A stretch of DNA of 48,304 nucleotides from Cryomorphaceae bacterium (GTDB lineage Bacteria > Bacteroidota > Bacteroidia > Flavobacteriales > Schleiferiaceae), in assembly GCA_017858515.1 (NCBI GenBank), contig JAFMBM010000019.1, positions 1 to 48,304 on the forward strand. Reading direction: 5' to 3'. This document shows, piece after piece, positions 1 to 8,999 of the stretch (positions are counted from its first letter, which is position 1; each line of letters starts with the position of its first letter). The notes under the pieces were generated by a model. It searched no databases. It had not been told where the DNA came from and worked only from the letters and a program-made list of their open reading frames with translations. The translations under genes and the position numbers were made by a program.

Positions 1-73
1 CGCAATTTGCGGGGCTTTCTCGTTTTAATTCAACTCATATTTTACGTCTTCGGAAAACGTGAATCGCTTCTTT

Positions 74-727
74 CTAGAATTTCATTTCTGGAATTTCTCC
101 TTCAACTATAAGCTTACCTGCTGTAGCTGCTTTTATATGCTCTACGCTAACACCTGGAGCTCTTTCCAATAAATGAAAAGCACCGCCTTTTATTTCCAGA
201 ACGGCTAATTCGGTCACCACTTTTTTAACACATCCAAGACCAGTTAATGGAAGGCTGCATTCAGGAAGTAATTTCGATTCGCCGCTCTTATTCGTATGCA
301 TCATGGCAACAATAATATTCTCTGCGGAGGCAACTAAATCCATCGCTCCACCCATTCCTTTTACCATTTTACCCGGAATCTTCCAATTGGCAATATCACC
401 GTTTTGACTCACTTCCATGGCGCCTAAAACGGTCATATGAACGTGCTGACCGCGTATCATACCAAAACTCATCGCTGAGTCAAAGAAAGATGCGCCGGGT
501 AAAGCGGTAATGGTTTGTTTTCCGGCGTTAATTAAATCTGCATCCTCTTCCCCTTCCCAAGGAAAAGGCCCCATTCCAAGAATTCCATTTTCTGACTGAA
601 ATTCCACATTAATTCCTTTCGGTATAAAATTGGCAACCAAAGTTGGGATTCCAATGCCAAGATTTACATAATAGCGATCTTTTAATTCTTGAGCAATTCT
701 CTGAGCAATACCATTTTTGTCTAACAT
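74..727 (-). CDS. scoB: 3-oxoacid (succinyl-CoA:acetoacetate) CoA-transferase, subunit B
   Basis: This 217-residue protein is the B subunit of a two-subunit class I CoA-transferase, which moves CoA between succinyl-CoA (or acetyl-CoA) and acetoacetate in ketone-body and short-chain acid metabolism in the cytoplasm. The SENG motif near residue 45 contains the family's catalytic glutamate, and the following GMGP loop and the GMGGAMDL segment are typical of the B subunit. Its length is normal for the family. It lies 20 bp downstream of the A subunit on the same strand, as expected for an obligate heteromer. It is the last gene of the long minus-strand run in this window; I saw no convincing terminator in the 73 bases left before the window edge. 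The exact acid substrate cannot be read from the sequence. Confidence 0.92.
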   Translation of the reverse strand: MLDKNGIAQRIAQELKDRYYVNLGIGIPTLVANFIPKGINVEFQSENGILGMGPFPWEGEEDADLINAGKQTITALPGASFFDSAMSFGMIRGQHVHMTVLGAMEVSQNGDIANWKIPGKMVKGMGGAMDLVASAENIIVAMMHTNKSGESKLLPECSLPLTGLGCVKKVVTELAVLEIKGGAFHLLERAPGVSVEHIKAATAGKLIVEGEIPEMKF

Positions 728-747
728 GATAGTCTTATTTTATGCGA

Positions 748-1455
748 TTAAGAAGTTTGTTTCTGACGAACCGTACGCTGCTCAATTCTTTTTTCAAACT
801 GCTCTCCTTTGAAAATGCGCTGAACAAATATTCCAGGAATATGAATAGAATTGGGGTCTAGACTTCCAGCAGGAACCAGTTCTTCTACTTCAGCCACGGT
901 AATTCTGCCAGCCATAGCCATCAATGGATTAAAATTTCGGGCCGTTCCTTTAAAAATTAAGTTGCCTGCTTCATCGCCTTTCCATGCTTTTACAAAAGCA
1001 AAAGAAGCATCAAAAGCATGTTCTAAAATATGGGGTTTACCATTAAAAATGCGCACCTCTTTTCCTTCTGCTACTTCTGTACCGTATCCCGCTGGGGTAA
1101 AAAAGGCAGGTATTCCTGCTCCCGCTGCCTTACATCTTTCTGCCAAGGTTCCTTGCGGAATGAGGTCTACCTCTAACTCTCCGCTGATCATTTGCTTTTC
1201 AAACTCGTTGTTCTCTCCAACATAACTGGAGATCATTTTTTTAATCTGCTTGGTTTCAAGAAGAAGACCCAGTCCAAAGCCATCTACACCGGCATTGTTT
1301 GAAATGCAAGTGAGCTGTTTTGTTCCTCTTTTTCGAATAGCGGCAATAGAGTTTTCAGGAATACCACAAAGTCCAAATCCTCCAAACATTACAGTCATTC
1401 CGTCTGAAATGCCTTCTGTTGCCGCCCATGCGTTCTCTACAATTTTTGTTATCAT
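748..1455 (-). CDS. scoA: 3-oxoacid (succinyl-CoA:acetoacetate) CoA-transferase, subunit A
   Basis: This 235-residue protein is the A subunit of the class I CoA-transferase and pairs with the product of the gene immediately downstream. The glycine-rich [10 protein letters not shown] segment near residues 25-35 is the family signature of the CoA-binding A subunit, followed by the conserved [12 protein letters not shown] stretch. The start is an ATG preceded by a stop region and gives the usual family length. The gene begins 15 bp after the end of the penicillin-binding protein gene, so it is probably co-transcribed with the cell-envelope genes upstream even though its metabolic role is unrelated to them. 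Confidence 0.92.
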   Translation of the reverse strand: MITKIVENAWAATEGISDGMTVMFGGFGLCGIPENSIAAIRKRGTKQLTCISNNAGVDGFGLGLLLETKQIKKMISSYVGENNEFEKQMISGELEVDLIPQGTLAERCKAAGAGIPAFFTPAGYGTEVAEGKEVRIFNGKPHILEHAFDASFAFVKAWKGDEAGNLIFKGTARNFNPLMAMAGRITVAEVEELVPAGSLDPNSIHIPGIFVQRIFKGEQFEKRIEQRTVRQKQTS

Positions 1456-1470
1456 ATGTTTTTCAAATAA

Positions 1471-3762
1471 TTAAAAATCGGTTAATCCCCCTTCAAGGGA
1501 GTCATTGACATCACCTTCCGAAACATAATTGTCGCAATCTAATTCAACTTGAATAGGCCCTTCAGGTCTTGGAAAGGCTCCATCGCTTATGGCCAATTCT
1601 TCCAATGCGTAAACAGACTTCATATAATTTGCCCAAATAGGCAAAGCTGTAGAGGCTCCTTGTCCATAATACGTTCTTCCAAAGTGGGCAGAGCGGTCCT
1701 CGCATCCCGACCAAACCGCAGTAATTAAATTGGGAACCATGCCTATAAACCATCCATCTGAATTGTTTTGAGTAGTACCCGTTTTGCCTGCAATGGCGTT
1801 TTTAAATGCCCAAGGATAACCTGTGGCAATATTGTTTTGGTAACTTCCACCCGCACCTCTTAATCTTGTTCCAGTTCCTCCTTGTGTTACACCTTCTAAC
1901 AGCTTGGTAATAACGTAGGCATCTTCAGCGCTCATTACCTCTCGAGATTCAGTTTGAAATTCTTCTAGAACCATACCGTTCTGATCTTCAATTCTCAAGA
2001 GAACCAAAGGCTTGTTGTATACCCCCTTATTTGCAAAGGCCGTATAGGCTCCAGCCATTTCATAAACCGATAAATCTACCGTTCCCAATGCAATTGAATA
2101 GACTTCAGGGATCTCTGCCTCAATTCCTAAATCGCGGGCAAGTTGAATTACAGCAGGAGGTTTTACTTGTTTTATCAAATAGGTTGTTATGGTATTCAAA
2201 GATTCAGCTAATCCGCGCTTTAGAGTTACCCAATCACCATATTTATTCTCCGAATTCTCTGGGCACCATTGGTTAATGGTGTATTTATCTGGATCTATAC
2301 ACACTTTCACATTCGGAACTTTTGTGCAAGGAGATAACTTCATCTGCCTTAAGGCCGTAGCGTAAACGAAGGGTTTAAAGGTTGAACCAACTTGTCTCTT
2401 AGAACTTTTTACGTGATCGTATTTAAAGTATCGGAAATCAATGCCGCCAACCCAAGCTCTGATGTATCCCGTTTGTGGATCTACCGATAGCATTCCTGTT
2501 TGATAGAACTGCTTGTACCAACGAATAGAATCTCGCGGTGTCATTACGGTGTCTTTATCTCCTGACCAATGGTAAACGGTCATTTTTTGAGGCGTGTTGA
2601 ATTTGACGTCTATTTCACTGGCGGAAGCCCCTGCGATTTTCATTTTTCGGTACCGATCGGATCGTTTTACCGCTTGATCGATAATCCGCTCTATGTCTTC
2701 TTCGTTAATATTTCGGAAGGGAAAGGTTTTTCTCTGTTTCTCTTCTTTTTCAAAAATGCGTTGTACATTCTTAATATGATCAGAAACAGCAGTTTCAGCC
2801 ATTTTCTGCATACGAGAATCAATACTGGTATAAATCTTAAGTCCGTCTGTATAGAGATTGTATTTCGACCCATCGGGCTTAGGATGCTTATCTATCCAAA
2901 CCTGCATTTCGGCTCTTAAATACTCTCTTAGATAAGGCGCTAGACCGTTATCATGACTTTCTTTATTGAAGTTGATTAGGATGGGACGCTGGCGCAAAGA
3001 GTCGAATTCGGTTTGAGTTATGTACCCATTCCTTTTCATCTGTGCGAACACTACATTTCTTCTATTGAAAGACTGAGTAGAATCTCTTTTAGGGTTATAT
3101 AAGGATGGATTTTTTGCCATTCCTACCAAAAGGGCCGCTTGCTCAATATTCAATTTGTCTGGGGTAATTCCAAAATAAATGCGAGAAGCAGAGTGAACGC
3201 CTACCGCCTGATATAAGAAATCGAACTGATTTAAATACATCGTAACAATTTCTTCTTTGGTGTACTGCCTTTCCAATCGAGTGGCAATAACCCACTCCTT
3301 AATCTTTTGCATCCCCCTTTTTAAGACATTCTTTGGAGGATCATGGAAGAGCATTTTTGCCAATTGCTGCGTAATGGTACTTCCTCCTCCTGCCTTTCCC
3401 AAAGAAGCCAAAGAGCGAGCAAAGGCTTTAAAATCAATGCCCGTATGATCGTAGTATCGCTCGTCCTCGGTTGCCACCAAGGCGTCTATCATTACAGGTG
3501 CAATTTCTTCGAACTCTACATGAGTTCTATTTTCACGATAATATTTTCCAATGATTTCTCCATCTGAGGAGTAAACCGTACTGGCAAAGTTGGTCATCGG
3601 ATTTTCTAACTCCGTAAAGCCCGGCAAATGACCAAAAGCACCCAAAGCGGTTAAACCAATAATTGAAAAGACAGAAACAAAGGCGATCAGAAAAAATCGC
3701 CAAAACCAATTTACAAACGGACGGAAATCATCGGATTGTATTTGCTTTTTCTTTTTGCTCAT
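1471..3762 (-). CDS. Class A penicillin-binding protein (bifunctional peptidoglycan transglycosylase/transpeptidase, PBP1A type)
   Basis: This 763-residue protein polymerises and cross-links peptidoglycan from the outer face of the inner membrane. It has a short basic cytoplasmic N-terminus, one membrane segment at about residues 20-45, a glycosyltransferase domain with EDERYYDHTG (about 99-108, catalytic Glu) and GGGSTITQQLAK (about 125-136), and a transpeptidase domain. The transpeptidase motifs are all present: STFK with the active-site Ser at about 460, SLN at 521-523 and KTGTT at 660-664. The length matches class A PBPs. Its ATG overlaps the gldH stop codon (ATGA), which suggests translational coupling. 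The nearby gldH and RicT-like genes are a common flavobacterial neighbourhood from memory, not checked here. Confidence 0.95.
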   Translation of the reverse strand: MSKKKKQIQSDDFRPFVNWFWRFFLIAFVSVFSIIGLTALGAFGHLPGFTELENPMTNFASTVYSSDGEIIGKYYRENRTHVEFEEIAPVMIDALVATEDERYYDHTGIDFKAFARSLASLGKAGGGSTITQQLAKMLFHDPPKNVLKRGMQKIKEWVIATRLERQYTKEEIVTMYLNQFDFLYQAVGVHSASRIYFGITPDKLNIEQAALLVGMAKNPSLYNPKRDSTQSFNRRNVVFAQMKRNGYITQTEFDSLRQRPILINFNKESHDNGLAPYLREYLRAEMQVWIDKHPKPDGSKYNLYTDGLKIYTSIDSRMQKMAETAVSDHIKNVQRIFEKEEKQRKTFPFRNINEEDIERIIDQAVKRSDRYRKMKIAGASASEIDVKFNTPQKMTVYHWSGDKDTVMTPRDSIRWYKQFYQTGMLSVDPQTGYIRAWVGGIDFRYFKYDHVKSSKRQVGSTFKPFVYATALRQMKLSPCTKVPNVKVCIDPDKYTINQWCPENSENKYGDWVTLKRGLAESLNTITTYLIKQVKPPAVIQLARDLGIEAEIPEVYSIALGTVDLSVYEMAGAYTAFANKGVYNKPLVLLRIEDQNGMVLEEFQTESREVMSAEDAYVITKLLEGVTQGGTGTRLRGAGGSYQNNIATGYPWAFKNAIAGKTGTTQNNSDGWFIGMVPNLITAVWSGCEDRSAHFGRTYYGQGASTALPIWANYMKSVYALEELAISDGAFPRPEGPIQVELDCDNYVSEGDVNDSLEGGLTDF

Positions 3763-4232
3763 TCCGTTTCTACATTCTTAAAAGTCAATCCAATAGATTC
3801 TATTCCTTCCAATAATTCAGAACGCATTCCATGCGTAAAAACAAAGCGATATTTTCCAAGTCCGTCTAACTGCATTAAGCTCCTTTTATAAGGAAAGTCC
3901 AATTGCTTTATAGAGCCAATTCCCTCTCCATGCCACCTACCATATGCATCGGCCAATTGAATTTCCATGGTATCTCCAAATTGCCTCTTTCCTTCATAAA
4001 ACACTTCTCTGAATAAAAAGAGGTTGGAATAGGGATAAGACTGATTGTGTCTGATATGCATAATTACCTCGTAGGTATTCTTTTCATCTTCCTGCTCAAA
4101 AGAAAGCTCAATGGGAGTGTTTACCTGCCATCCGGAGCCTTCTGGACTAGAGAACTCTTCAAATACGATACGATTTGAGTCGCAAGAGATAGCTAGAAAT
4201 AGGCTTAGAACTATGAGTAACTTATTTCGCAT
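3759..4232 (-). CDS. gldH: Gliding motility lipoprotein GldH
   Basis: This 157-residue lipoprotein matches GldH, one of the Gld lipoproteins needed for gliding in Flavobacterium; its molecular role is not well defined. I place the start at the ATG at 4232 because it begins a clean lipoprotein signal (MRNKLLIVLSLFLAISC, lipobox Cys at residue 17); a longer open frame to 4322 would add 30 residues that bury the signal. The mature part contains the GldH-like segments NTYEVIMHIRHNQSYPYSNL and FPYKRSLMQLDGLGKY. It overlaps the upstream RicT-like gene by 11 bp and the downstream PBP gene by 4 bp, so these are one transcription unit. Confidence 0.85.
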   Translation of the reverse strand: MRNKLLIVLSLFLAISCDSNRIVFEEFSSPEGSGWQVNTPIELSFEQEDEKNTYEVIMHIRHNQSYPYSNLFLFREVFYEGKRQFGDTMEIQLADAYGRWHGEGIGSIKQLDFPYKRSLMQLDGLGKYRFVFTHGMRSELLEGIESIGLTFKNVETE

Positions 4233-5406
4233 TTTTATTGCGGGAAGATTGACTATTGGATGCCCTAGGTTTATTCTTATTTCGGTTATTCCGTCGCTTT
4301 GGAGTGGTTTTCTTATTGTCAAAACGGCTAATATCGTCTTGTTCTACTGCTACAATTTCAGTGTTAATGGTTTTGTTTTCCTTTATTTCCTCTTGCTGAG
4401 CAAAGGGACTTAAATCTGTTATTTTTTCGCCCTTTTTATTCTTAGCAAGAATTTCGTTTACATCCTCAACCTTTAATTTGATCCAATTTATCATATCATC
4501 CTTATAGGCGTACCATAAATAGCCTTTAAAGATGTCCATTTTCATAAACGTAGCTAGTCCTTTTTCGGTATGCAGTTTTTTGGAAGTATCAGGAAACCCT
4601 TTAACCGCTTCTAGGTAAGTGTCTAACTCGTAGTTGAGGCAACATTTTAATTTGCCACATTGCCCAGCGAGTTTTTGAGGATTCAAGGCAAGTTGTTGGT
4701 AACGCGCTGCCGATGTACTTACTGAACGAAAATCGCTTAGCCATGAAGTACAACAAAGTTCTCTGCCACAGCTTCCAATTCCTCCTACACGTGCCGCCTC
4801 CTGTCTATATCCAATCTGGCGCATCTCTACACGAATGTGAAAAGCAGCGGCATAATCACGAATCAGTTGACGAAAATCGATTCTATTTTCGGCAGTATAG
4901 TAGAAAACCGCTTTTGAGCCATCCGCCTGATATTCTACATCTGAAATCTTCATTTCATGCTTTTGCTCTGCAGCTATTTCTCTAGCCTTAACCATGGTCT
5001 CATGCTCTTTTTCATAAGCTTGTTTCCACTGGTCTAGGTCTTTCTGTGTGGTTTTCCTGAGAATTTTTGGATACTCCGTATTGCTCAGAACTGCTTTTTT
5101 CTTGAGTTGAAGACGAACTAATTCGCCTACCATACTCACGGTTCCAACATCAAAGCCCGGATTGGTATCTAAGGCAATGGTCTCTCCTGGAACTAAGTTT
5201 AGCTCTCTGTGATTATGATAAAAATCTTTTCTTCCGTTTTTAAAACGGACTTCTACTATATCAAAAGGCTTTTGACCATCGGGAAGTTTCATATTTGAAA
5301 GCCAGTCGAAGACTGGATATGGGGTACAGCCTGTGGTTCCACAGCTGCCATTACTTCTACATCCTTTGGGCAATCCTCCTCCGCTACTACAACTTGTACA
5401 AGACAT
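4222..5406 (-). CDS. PSP1 domain protein, RicT (YaaT)-like
   Basis: This 394-residue cytoplasmic protein belongs to the PSP1/RicT family. Its hallmark cysteines are visible: GSCGRELCC at about 211-219 and CGKLKCC at about 250-256, plus an extra Cys-rich N-terminus (Cys at 3, 6, 16, 22 and 27). In Bacillus, RicT is part of a complex that carries iron-sulfur clusters and affects RNA processing; in Bacteroidota its function is not settled. The C-terminal 60 residues are highly basic and low-complexity (a KKTTPKRRNNRNKNKPR-like tail), which could bind nucleic acid; that is inference. A TACTTTTG box lies 49-56 bp upstream of its start. It overlaps gldH by 11 bp. Confidence 0.85.
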   Translation of the reverse strand: MSCTSCSSGGGLPKGCRSNGSCGTTGCTPYPVFDWLSNMKLPDGQKPFDIVEVRFKNGRKDFYHNHRELNLVPGETIALDTNPGFDVGTVSMVGELVRLQLKKKAVLSNTEYPKILRKTTQKDLDQWKQAYEKEHETMVKAREIAAEQKHEMKISDVEYQADGSKAVFYYTAENRIDFRQLIRDYAAAFHIRVEMRQIGYRQEAARVGGIGSCGRELCCTSWLSDFRSVSTSAARYQQLALNPQKLAGQCGKLKCCLNYELDTYLEAVKGFPDTSKKLHTEKGLATFMKMDIFKGYLWYAYKDDMINWIKLKVEDVNEILAKNKKGEKITDLSPFAQQEEIKENKTINTEIVAVEQDDISRFDNKKTTPKRRNNRNKNKPRASNSQSSRNKNAK

Positions 5407-5454
5407 CTATTTCTACTGGGATTGTAAGGTTAAGGTTCTTTGCGAACTCGATTC

Positions 5455-5462
5455 CAAAAGTA
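5455..5462 (-). promoter_or_regulatory. Candidate -7 promoter box upstream of the ricT-like/gldH/PBP genes
   Basis: On the minus strand the sequence reads TACTTTTG, a full match to the Bacteroidota -7 consensus TAnnTTTG, in the 76-bp gap between the YfhO and RicT-like genes. It would give a leader of roughly 40-45 nt. I did not find a convincing -33 TTG box at the right distance, so this is only a half-supported internal promoter. Confidence 0.35.
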
Positions 5463-5482
5463 ACGAATAACCTTCGAGCCTT

Positions 5483-8251
5483 CTAGTATAGACCCGATTG
5501 AGTTTTGAGCATTATGCTATCGGCCAAATTCAAATTCCAATAGTAGATTTCTACTTCGTCTCCTTCTTGAAATTGAGAGGCTAGAACCATTTTCAATTCA
5601 GATTGCCCTTCAAATGATTTTCCATACCATTCTTGTGTCTTACCATTTCTTTTCCAATGAATTACAACCTTTCCTCTTGCCTCTCCATTGGTCTTGGCCC
5701 TAATCATTGCAGCATAATCACCACTCAATCCGATATGCCAATAAGCGATGGGAGTGAATTCATTTCCTACTACTTCATAGGTGGTTGTTTGTACCTCAAC
5801 CACCTTCTTTCGATATCTTTTTTCCCAGCTATACAAGGCCTCGGTTCTCTTTTCTATCCGTTCAGGATATACGGTTTCAATCCATTTTGAACGAGAATCT
5901 CTATGCCTTGCAGAGCCTTCGAAATACAATAGAGTGTCAGATACACTCCGTTGTGAAGAGGGAAGAATATCAAAAAGATCTTCGGCTGTATTCCAATTTT
6001 TAAGTTGCTCGGAGTCAAATACTTCACTGAAGAGTGAAACATCTTCAGTAACAACCCATACTTCGGCATTGGATTTATGGGTCTGATTTATAAAGTCTTC
6101 AGCCAAAGTTTTTCTCGCCTCCAAAGCATTTGTATAATTCCAACGAATACCTACTCCAACAAACACTAGAACCGATAAAATGCCAAATATTTTTGGATAG
6201 CCTAGTACAGGAATACTCACGCTGAGTAAAAGGATTAGTCCGAGTAGAGAAGAGATCCAAAGTAGAATTTTGGTTGTTCTGGGATTGAATTTGAACTCAA
6301 CGAAAGAAAGGCCGTTCTCTAGTTTAACCCCCATAAAACCAGTGTTTACTGGCAATATTTCTCCTTGAATGCCGTTGACCCAAACTTCCCAGCCTGGATA
6401 GTTAGTCTGACTGAGACAAAGCACGGCAGATTCCTCAACATTTGCGCTGATTTCAATTTTTTCTGGATGGATAGACAAGAGTTTAACTCGGTCTTCCGAA
6501 GATTGATCAAATACTACTTTACGATCGTCATCGGTCCAGAAGTTCTCCTTTTTCTTTAATTTACTTTCTCTTTCAATCTGACTTTCAGCAAGCCAGCAGA
6601 CAGGATTTGAAGAAATAGCTTGGTATCCCGAGCTGTCTTTTTCTAATTCAGAGAGTTTGTCGAAATAGAATGAATTGAATCCTTCCAAAGAAACGCGCTT
6701 AGAAAAAAGGGCGTTATTTCTATAAATATCTTGATAGCTTAAAAGTTCTGATGTGTTCTTCTTAAGAACGTACTTGTCTTGAAGGCCGAATCCCAAGGGG
6801 GCCATTTGGGTGAAAATTTGTTTTGATCCAGAAGAGTTGGGTTGAGTAGCGGTAATGGGAATTTGAATTTGAAGGGCGATGATGAGCTCTGCGAGAATGC
6901 AAAAAGCCAGTAAAGTCTTTCGCTTCCAAATGAAATAACAGCCAAGAAAAAGGGCGGCGATTCCTATTTGCAATAGCGCTCTTGAGGCGGCAGAATCAAC
7001 TAAATTTTTAGAATAGAAATCCAACTTCCATCCACCTAAAAGAATTGCAACTACCATTAGAACCCCAATCAGCAAGGCCTGTGGCAACAGCTGCTTCGGT
7101 TTTTCTAGGCGATCGAAGCCCGCTGCAGCCAAAGAAAAAAGAACAAGTAGACTAGGCAGAATAAAATATGCTGGGGTTTTAAATAACTTCATTAATGGAA
7201 CCCAATGAAAGAGCCACATCCGCACTGGCAGGTACGAACCCAAGGCGGCCAATGCGCAAACGAAAGCTGCGAGTATCAGAATGCGCTCTCGTCGATTTTT
7301 CCAAGCGGTGAAAAGCCCGATACTACTCAATATCAGACTTAGAATACCAATAAACCCATTGCGCATACTAATATCTGTAGCAAAAAAGGAGTCGCTTAGG
7401 TCGATGCACCAAGGACACAAAAAGGAGCTGAAACTGCCAGGTGAAAAAGGATAGTCTAGGGCTTGGTTTACCGAAATTCCCTCTCGAAAGCGAGCTACAA
7501 AACTCGATGATTCCCAAAGGCTGTAGAGCAAGGGTAGGCTGAGAAGGATAAAAAGCAAATAGCCTATGATGTGCGATTGGAATAAAGCGCGCAACTCTTG
7601 GCGGTTTCTTTTTAGGTGGATGACTTCAGAGATAAAAAGAAAGAGAAGTAGATAGTTCAATACTATTGCGAGTGCCTGATAGCCAGAGGTTAACATGAAG
7701 TACATCCACAATGCAAAAGAGGCTTGATAGCGAAATTGCAATGGGTGGGCGCGCATTTTCCACCAAGCATAAAGAGTACAGGGTAGAATAGCGGCCGCGG
7801 CAATACGCGGAATGTCTTGCGCTTGGCCTACCATATAGCCCATTAGAGGATAGGCAAGTCCGAATAATAAGGCGGCATTGCTACTTCGCCCTATACTCAA
7901 CAAAAAGCTTCGCATACCAAACCCAGCTAGAACAAAATAGAAGAGAAGCGAAATATGCAGGGCATACATATCTCTTCCAAGAAAGAAGGCCGAGAAAAGC
8001 GCTTCTGGATTCCAAGTAGAACGAACATCGGCAAACAGAGGGTAACCCCCTTGCTGAAAGGGCAGCCAGAAAGGGAAGTATCCATTCCTCAGACATTCAG
8101 ACATATAGTGCCTCCAAGGAAGGAGGGTGTCTATCATATCCCACTTTAAACTTTGCTGAAAACTGCTAATGGGCCAATAGGCGAGGAGTGGAAGCAGGAG
8201 CAAAGCCCATTTCCCGGATTTTGATAAGCCTATTTTTTGATTATCTCCCAC
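5483..8251 (-). CDS. YfhO-family polytopic membrane protein with extra C-terminal domain
   Basis: This 922-residue protein looks like the YfhO family, GT-C-fold membrane proteins that in Firmicutes transfer sugars from lipid carriers to extracytoplasmic polymers. About 11-13 hydrophobic segments lie between residues 13 and 465, with the acidic WDMIDTLLPWRHY segment in the first outer loop. An extracytoplasmic part follows (about 466-660) that includes the family-like NYPGWEVWVNG, and then two final membrane segments (about 662-703). Unusually, about 220 further residues follow the last membrane segment. The start codon is GTG at 8251, overlapping the upstream glycosyltransferase gene by 22 bp. 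That neighbour may make the lipid-linked sugar donor that this protein uses, by analogy with the Firmicutes pairs; the acceptor here is unknown. Confidence 0.75.
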   Translation of the reverse strand: MGDNQKIGLSKSGKWALLLLPLLAYWPISSFQQSLKWDMIDTLLPWRHYMSECLRNGYFPFWLPFQQGGYPLFADVRSTWNPEALFSAFFLGRDMYALHISLLFYFVLAGFGMRSFLLSIGRSSNAALLFGLAYPLMGYMVGQAQDIPRIAAAAILPCTLYAWWKMRAHPLQFRYQASFALWMYFMLTSGYQALAIVLNYLLLFLFISEVIHLKRNRQELRALFQSHIIGYLLFILLSLPLLYSLWESSSFVARFREGISVNQALDYPFSPGSFSSFLCPWCIDLSDSFFATDISMRNGFIGILSLILSSIGLFTAWKNRRERILILAAFVCALAALGSYLPVRMWLFHWVPLMKLFKTPAYFILPSLLVLFSLAAAGFDRLEKPKQLLPQALLIGVLMVVAILLGGWKLDFYSKNLVDSAASRALLQIGIAALFLGCYFIWKRKTLLAFCILAELIIALQIQIPITATQPNSSGSKQIFTQMAPLGFGLQDKYVLKKNTSELLSYQDIYRNNALFSKRVSLEGFNSFYFDKLSELEKDSSGYQAISSNPVCWLAESQIERESKLKKKENFWTDDDRKVVFDQSSEDRVKLLSIHPEKIEISANVEESAVLCLSQTNYPGWEVWVNGIQGEILPVNTGFMGVKLENGLSFVEFKFNPRTTKILLWISSLLGLILLLSVSIPVLGYPKIFGILSVLVFVGVGIRWNYTNALEARKTLAEDFINQTHKSNAEVWVVTEDVSLFSEVFDSEQLKNWNTAEDLFDILPSSQRSVSDTLLYFEGSARHRDSRSKWIETVYPERIEKRTEALYSWEKRYRKKVVEVQTTTYEVVGNEFTPIAYWHIGLSGDYAAMIRAKTNGEARGKVVIHWKRNGKTQEWYGKSFEGQSELKMVLASQFQEGDEVEIYYWNLNLADSIMLKTQSGLY

Positions 8252-8997
8252 AGATTGCGAAGTTCATGTTTTAAGACAGCAAAGTTCATTTCTCGAAAAA
8301 GGATGCCTTTTCTCAACTCAACATTTACTGCTTTCCATTGCAGGTTTTTTTGTCTTGATGCAATGAGAGCCAGTTCGATATCGAAACTAAAACTTTTGGT
8401 TCTTGTAGCCAGCAGACACTCTATTCCTTGGGCGTTAAATCCCTTTAAACCACATTGAGTATCGGGATGCTTTAAGCGTAAAACATATTTGTTAAAAAGC
8501 TTTAAAAGTGAAGAAATAAGTCTACGTTGAAAAGGCAAAGCCTGGAGATATTTTTTATCTCTTCTTCCAAAAACAACATCATTGCCTTCCACTAAAGCAT
8601 CCACAATAGAAAGCATACTTGAAGTCGAATAGGGCATGTCAACATCCGTAAAAATCATATAGCCACCCTTTACACGCTCACATCCTTTTCTTAATGCTTC
8701 GCCTTTGCCTACGTTTTCGGCCAACCAAAGGACATCCCAGCCCTCTGAATAGAAGAGTTCAATTTCGCTTTTAACAGAGTCTGAAACGGGTCCATCTACC
8801 ACCATAATAGGCTTAATATCAAAATTATGAGCCATAGAGCTGGCAAATTCTTTAAAGCGATTTTGAAGGAGCGTATTCCAAGCCTTAGCAGGTGCATGAA
8901 CCGGAATAAGAAGATGGAGGATTTTCAATGAATTATTTGAGCTGTGTCCGTTAGGCAAAGTAATAACTTTGGAGGCAGAGCGTTTAAGCGTTGCCAT
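8230..8997 (-). CDS. Family 2 (GT-A) glycosyltransferase, polyprenyl/dolichyl-phosphate sugar synthase-like
   Basis: This 255-residue protein is a GT-A fold, family 2 glycosyltransferase. The N-terminal strand LKILHLLIPVHAPAKAW, the ENVGKGEALRKGC segment (about 94-106), the DVD metal-binding motif (about 118-120) and the FGRRD/QCGLKGFN motifs resemble dolichyl- or polyprenyl-phosphate glucosyl/mannosyltransferases. No membrane segment is present. It overlaps the YfhO-like gene, suggesting a lipid-linked sugar donor and acceptor-transferase pair. The ATG at 8997 is only 2 bp from the divergent porZ start, and the porZ promoter would lie inside the first 21 codons. The conserved fold begins near residue 24, so a start further in (TTG at about codon 14 or 24) is possible. 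Confidence 0.8.
   Translation of the reverse strand: MATLKRSASKVITLPNGHSSNNSLKILHLLIPVHAPAKAWNTLLQNRFKEFASSMAHNFDIKPIMVVDGPVSDSVKSEIELFYSEGWDVLWLAENVGKGEALRKGCERVKGGYMIFTDVDMPYSTSSMLSIVDALVEGNDVVFGRRDKKYLQALPFQRRLISSLLKLFNKYVLRLKHPDTQCGLKGFNAQGIECLLATRTKSFSFDIELALIASRQKNLQWKAVNVELRKGILFREMNFAVLKHELRNLWEIIKK
8936..8971 (+). promoter_or_regulatory. Candidate porZ promoter (TTTG ... TAACTTTG) inside the glycosyltransferase reading frame
   Basis: The -7 box TAACTTTG at 8964-8971 fits TAnnTTTG perfectly, and a TTTG -33 box lies at 8936-8939, 24 bases upstream; this is slightly longer than the usual spacing of about 19-21. Transcription would start near 8977, giving porZ a leader of about 22 nt from the ATG at 9000. 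The promoter overlaps codons 9-21 of the divergent glycosyltransferase gene as called. Confidence 0.5.
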
Positions 8998-8999
8998 CT

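Noticed and set aside
851-1225. A 124-codon frame on the strand opposite scoA
   Set aside because: It is the mirror of a certain CoA-transferase gene and has no protein-like features of its own.
4233-4322. Longer N-terminus for GldH starting at 4322
   Set aside because: It would place 30 polar residues before a perfect lipoprotein signal and overlap the upstream gene by 101 bp.
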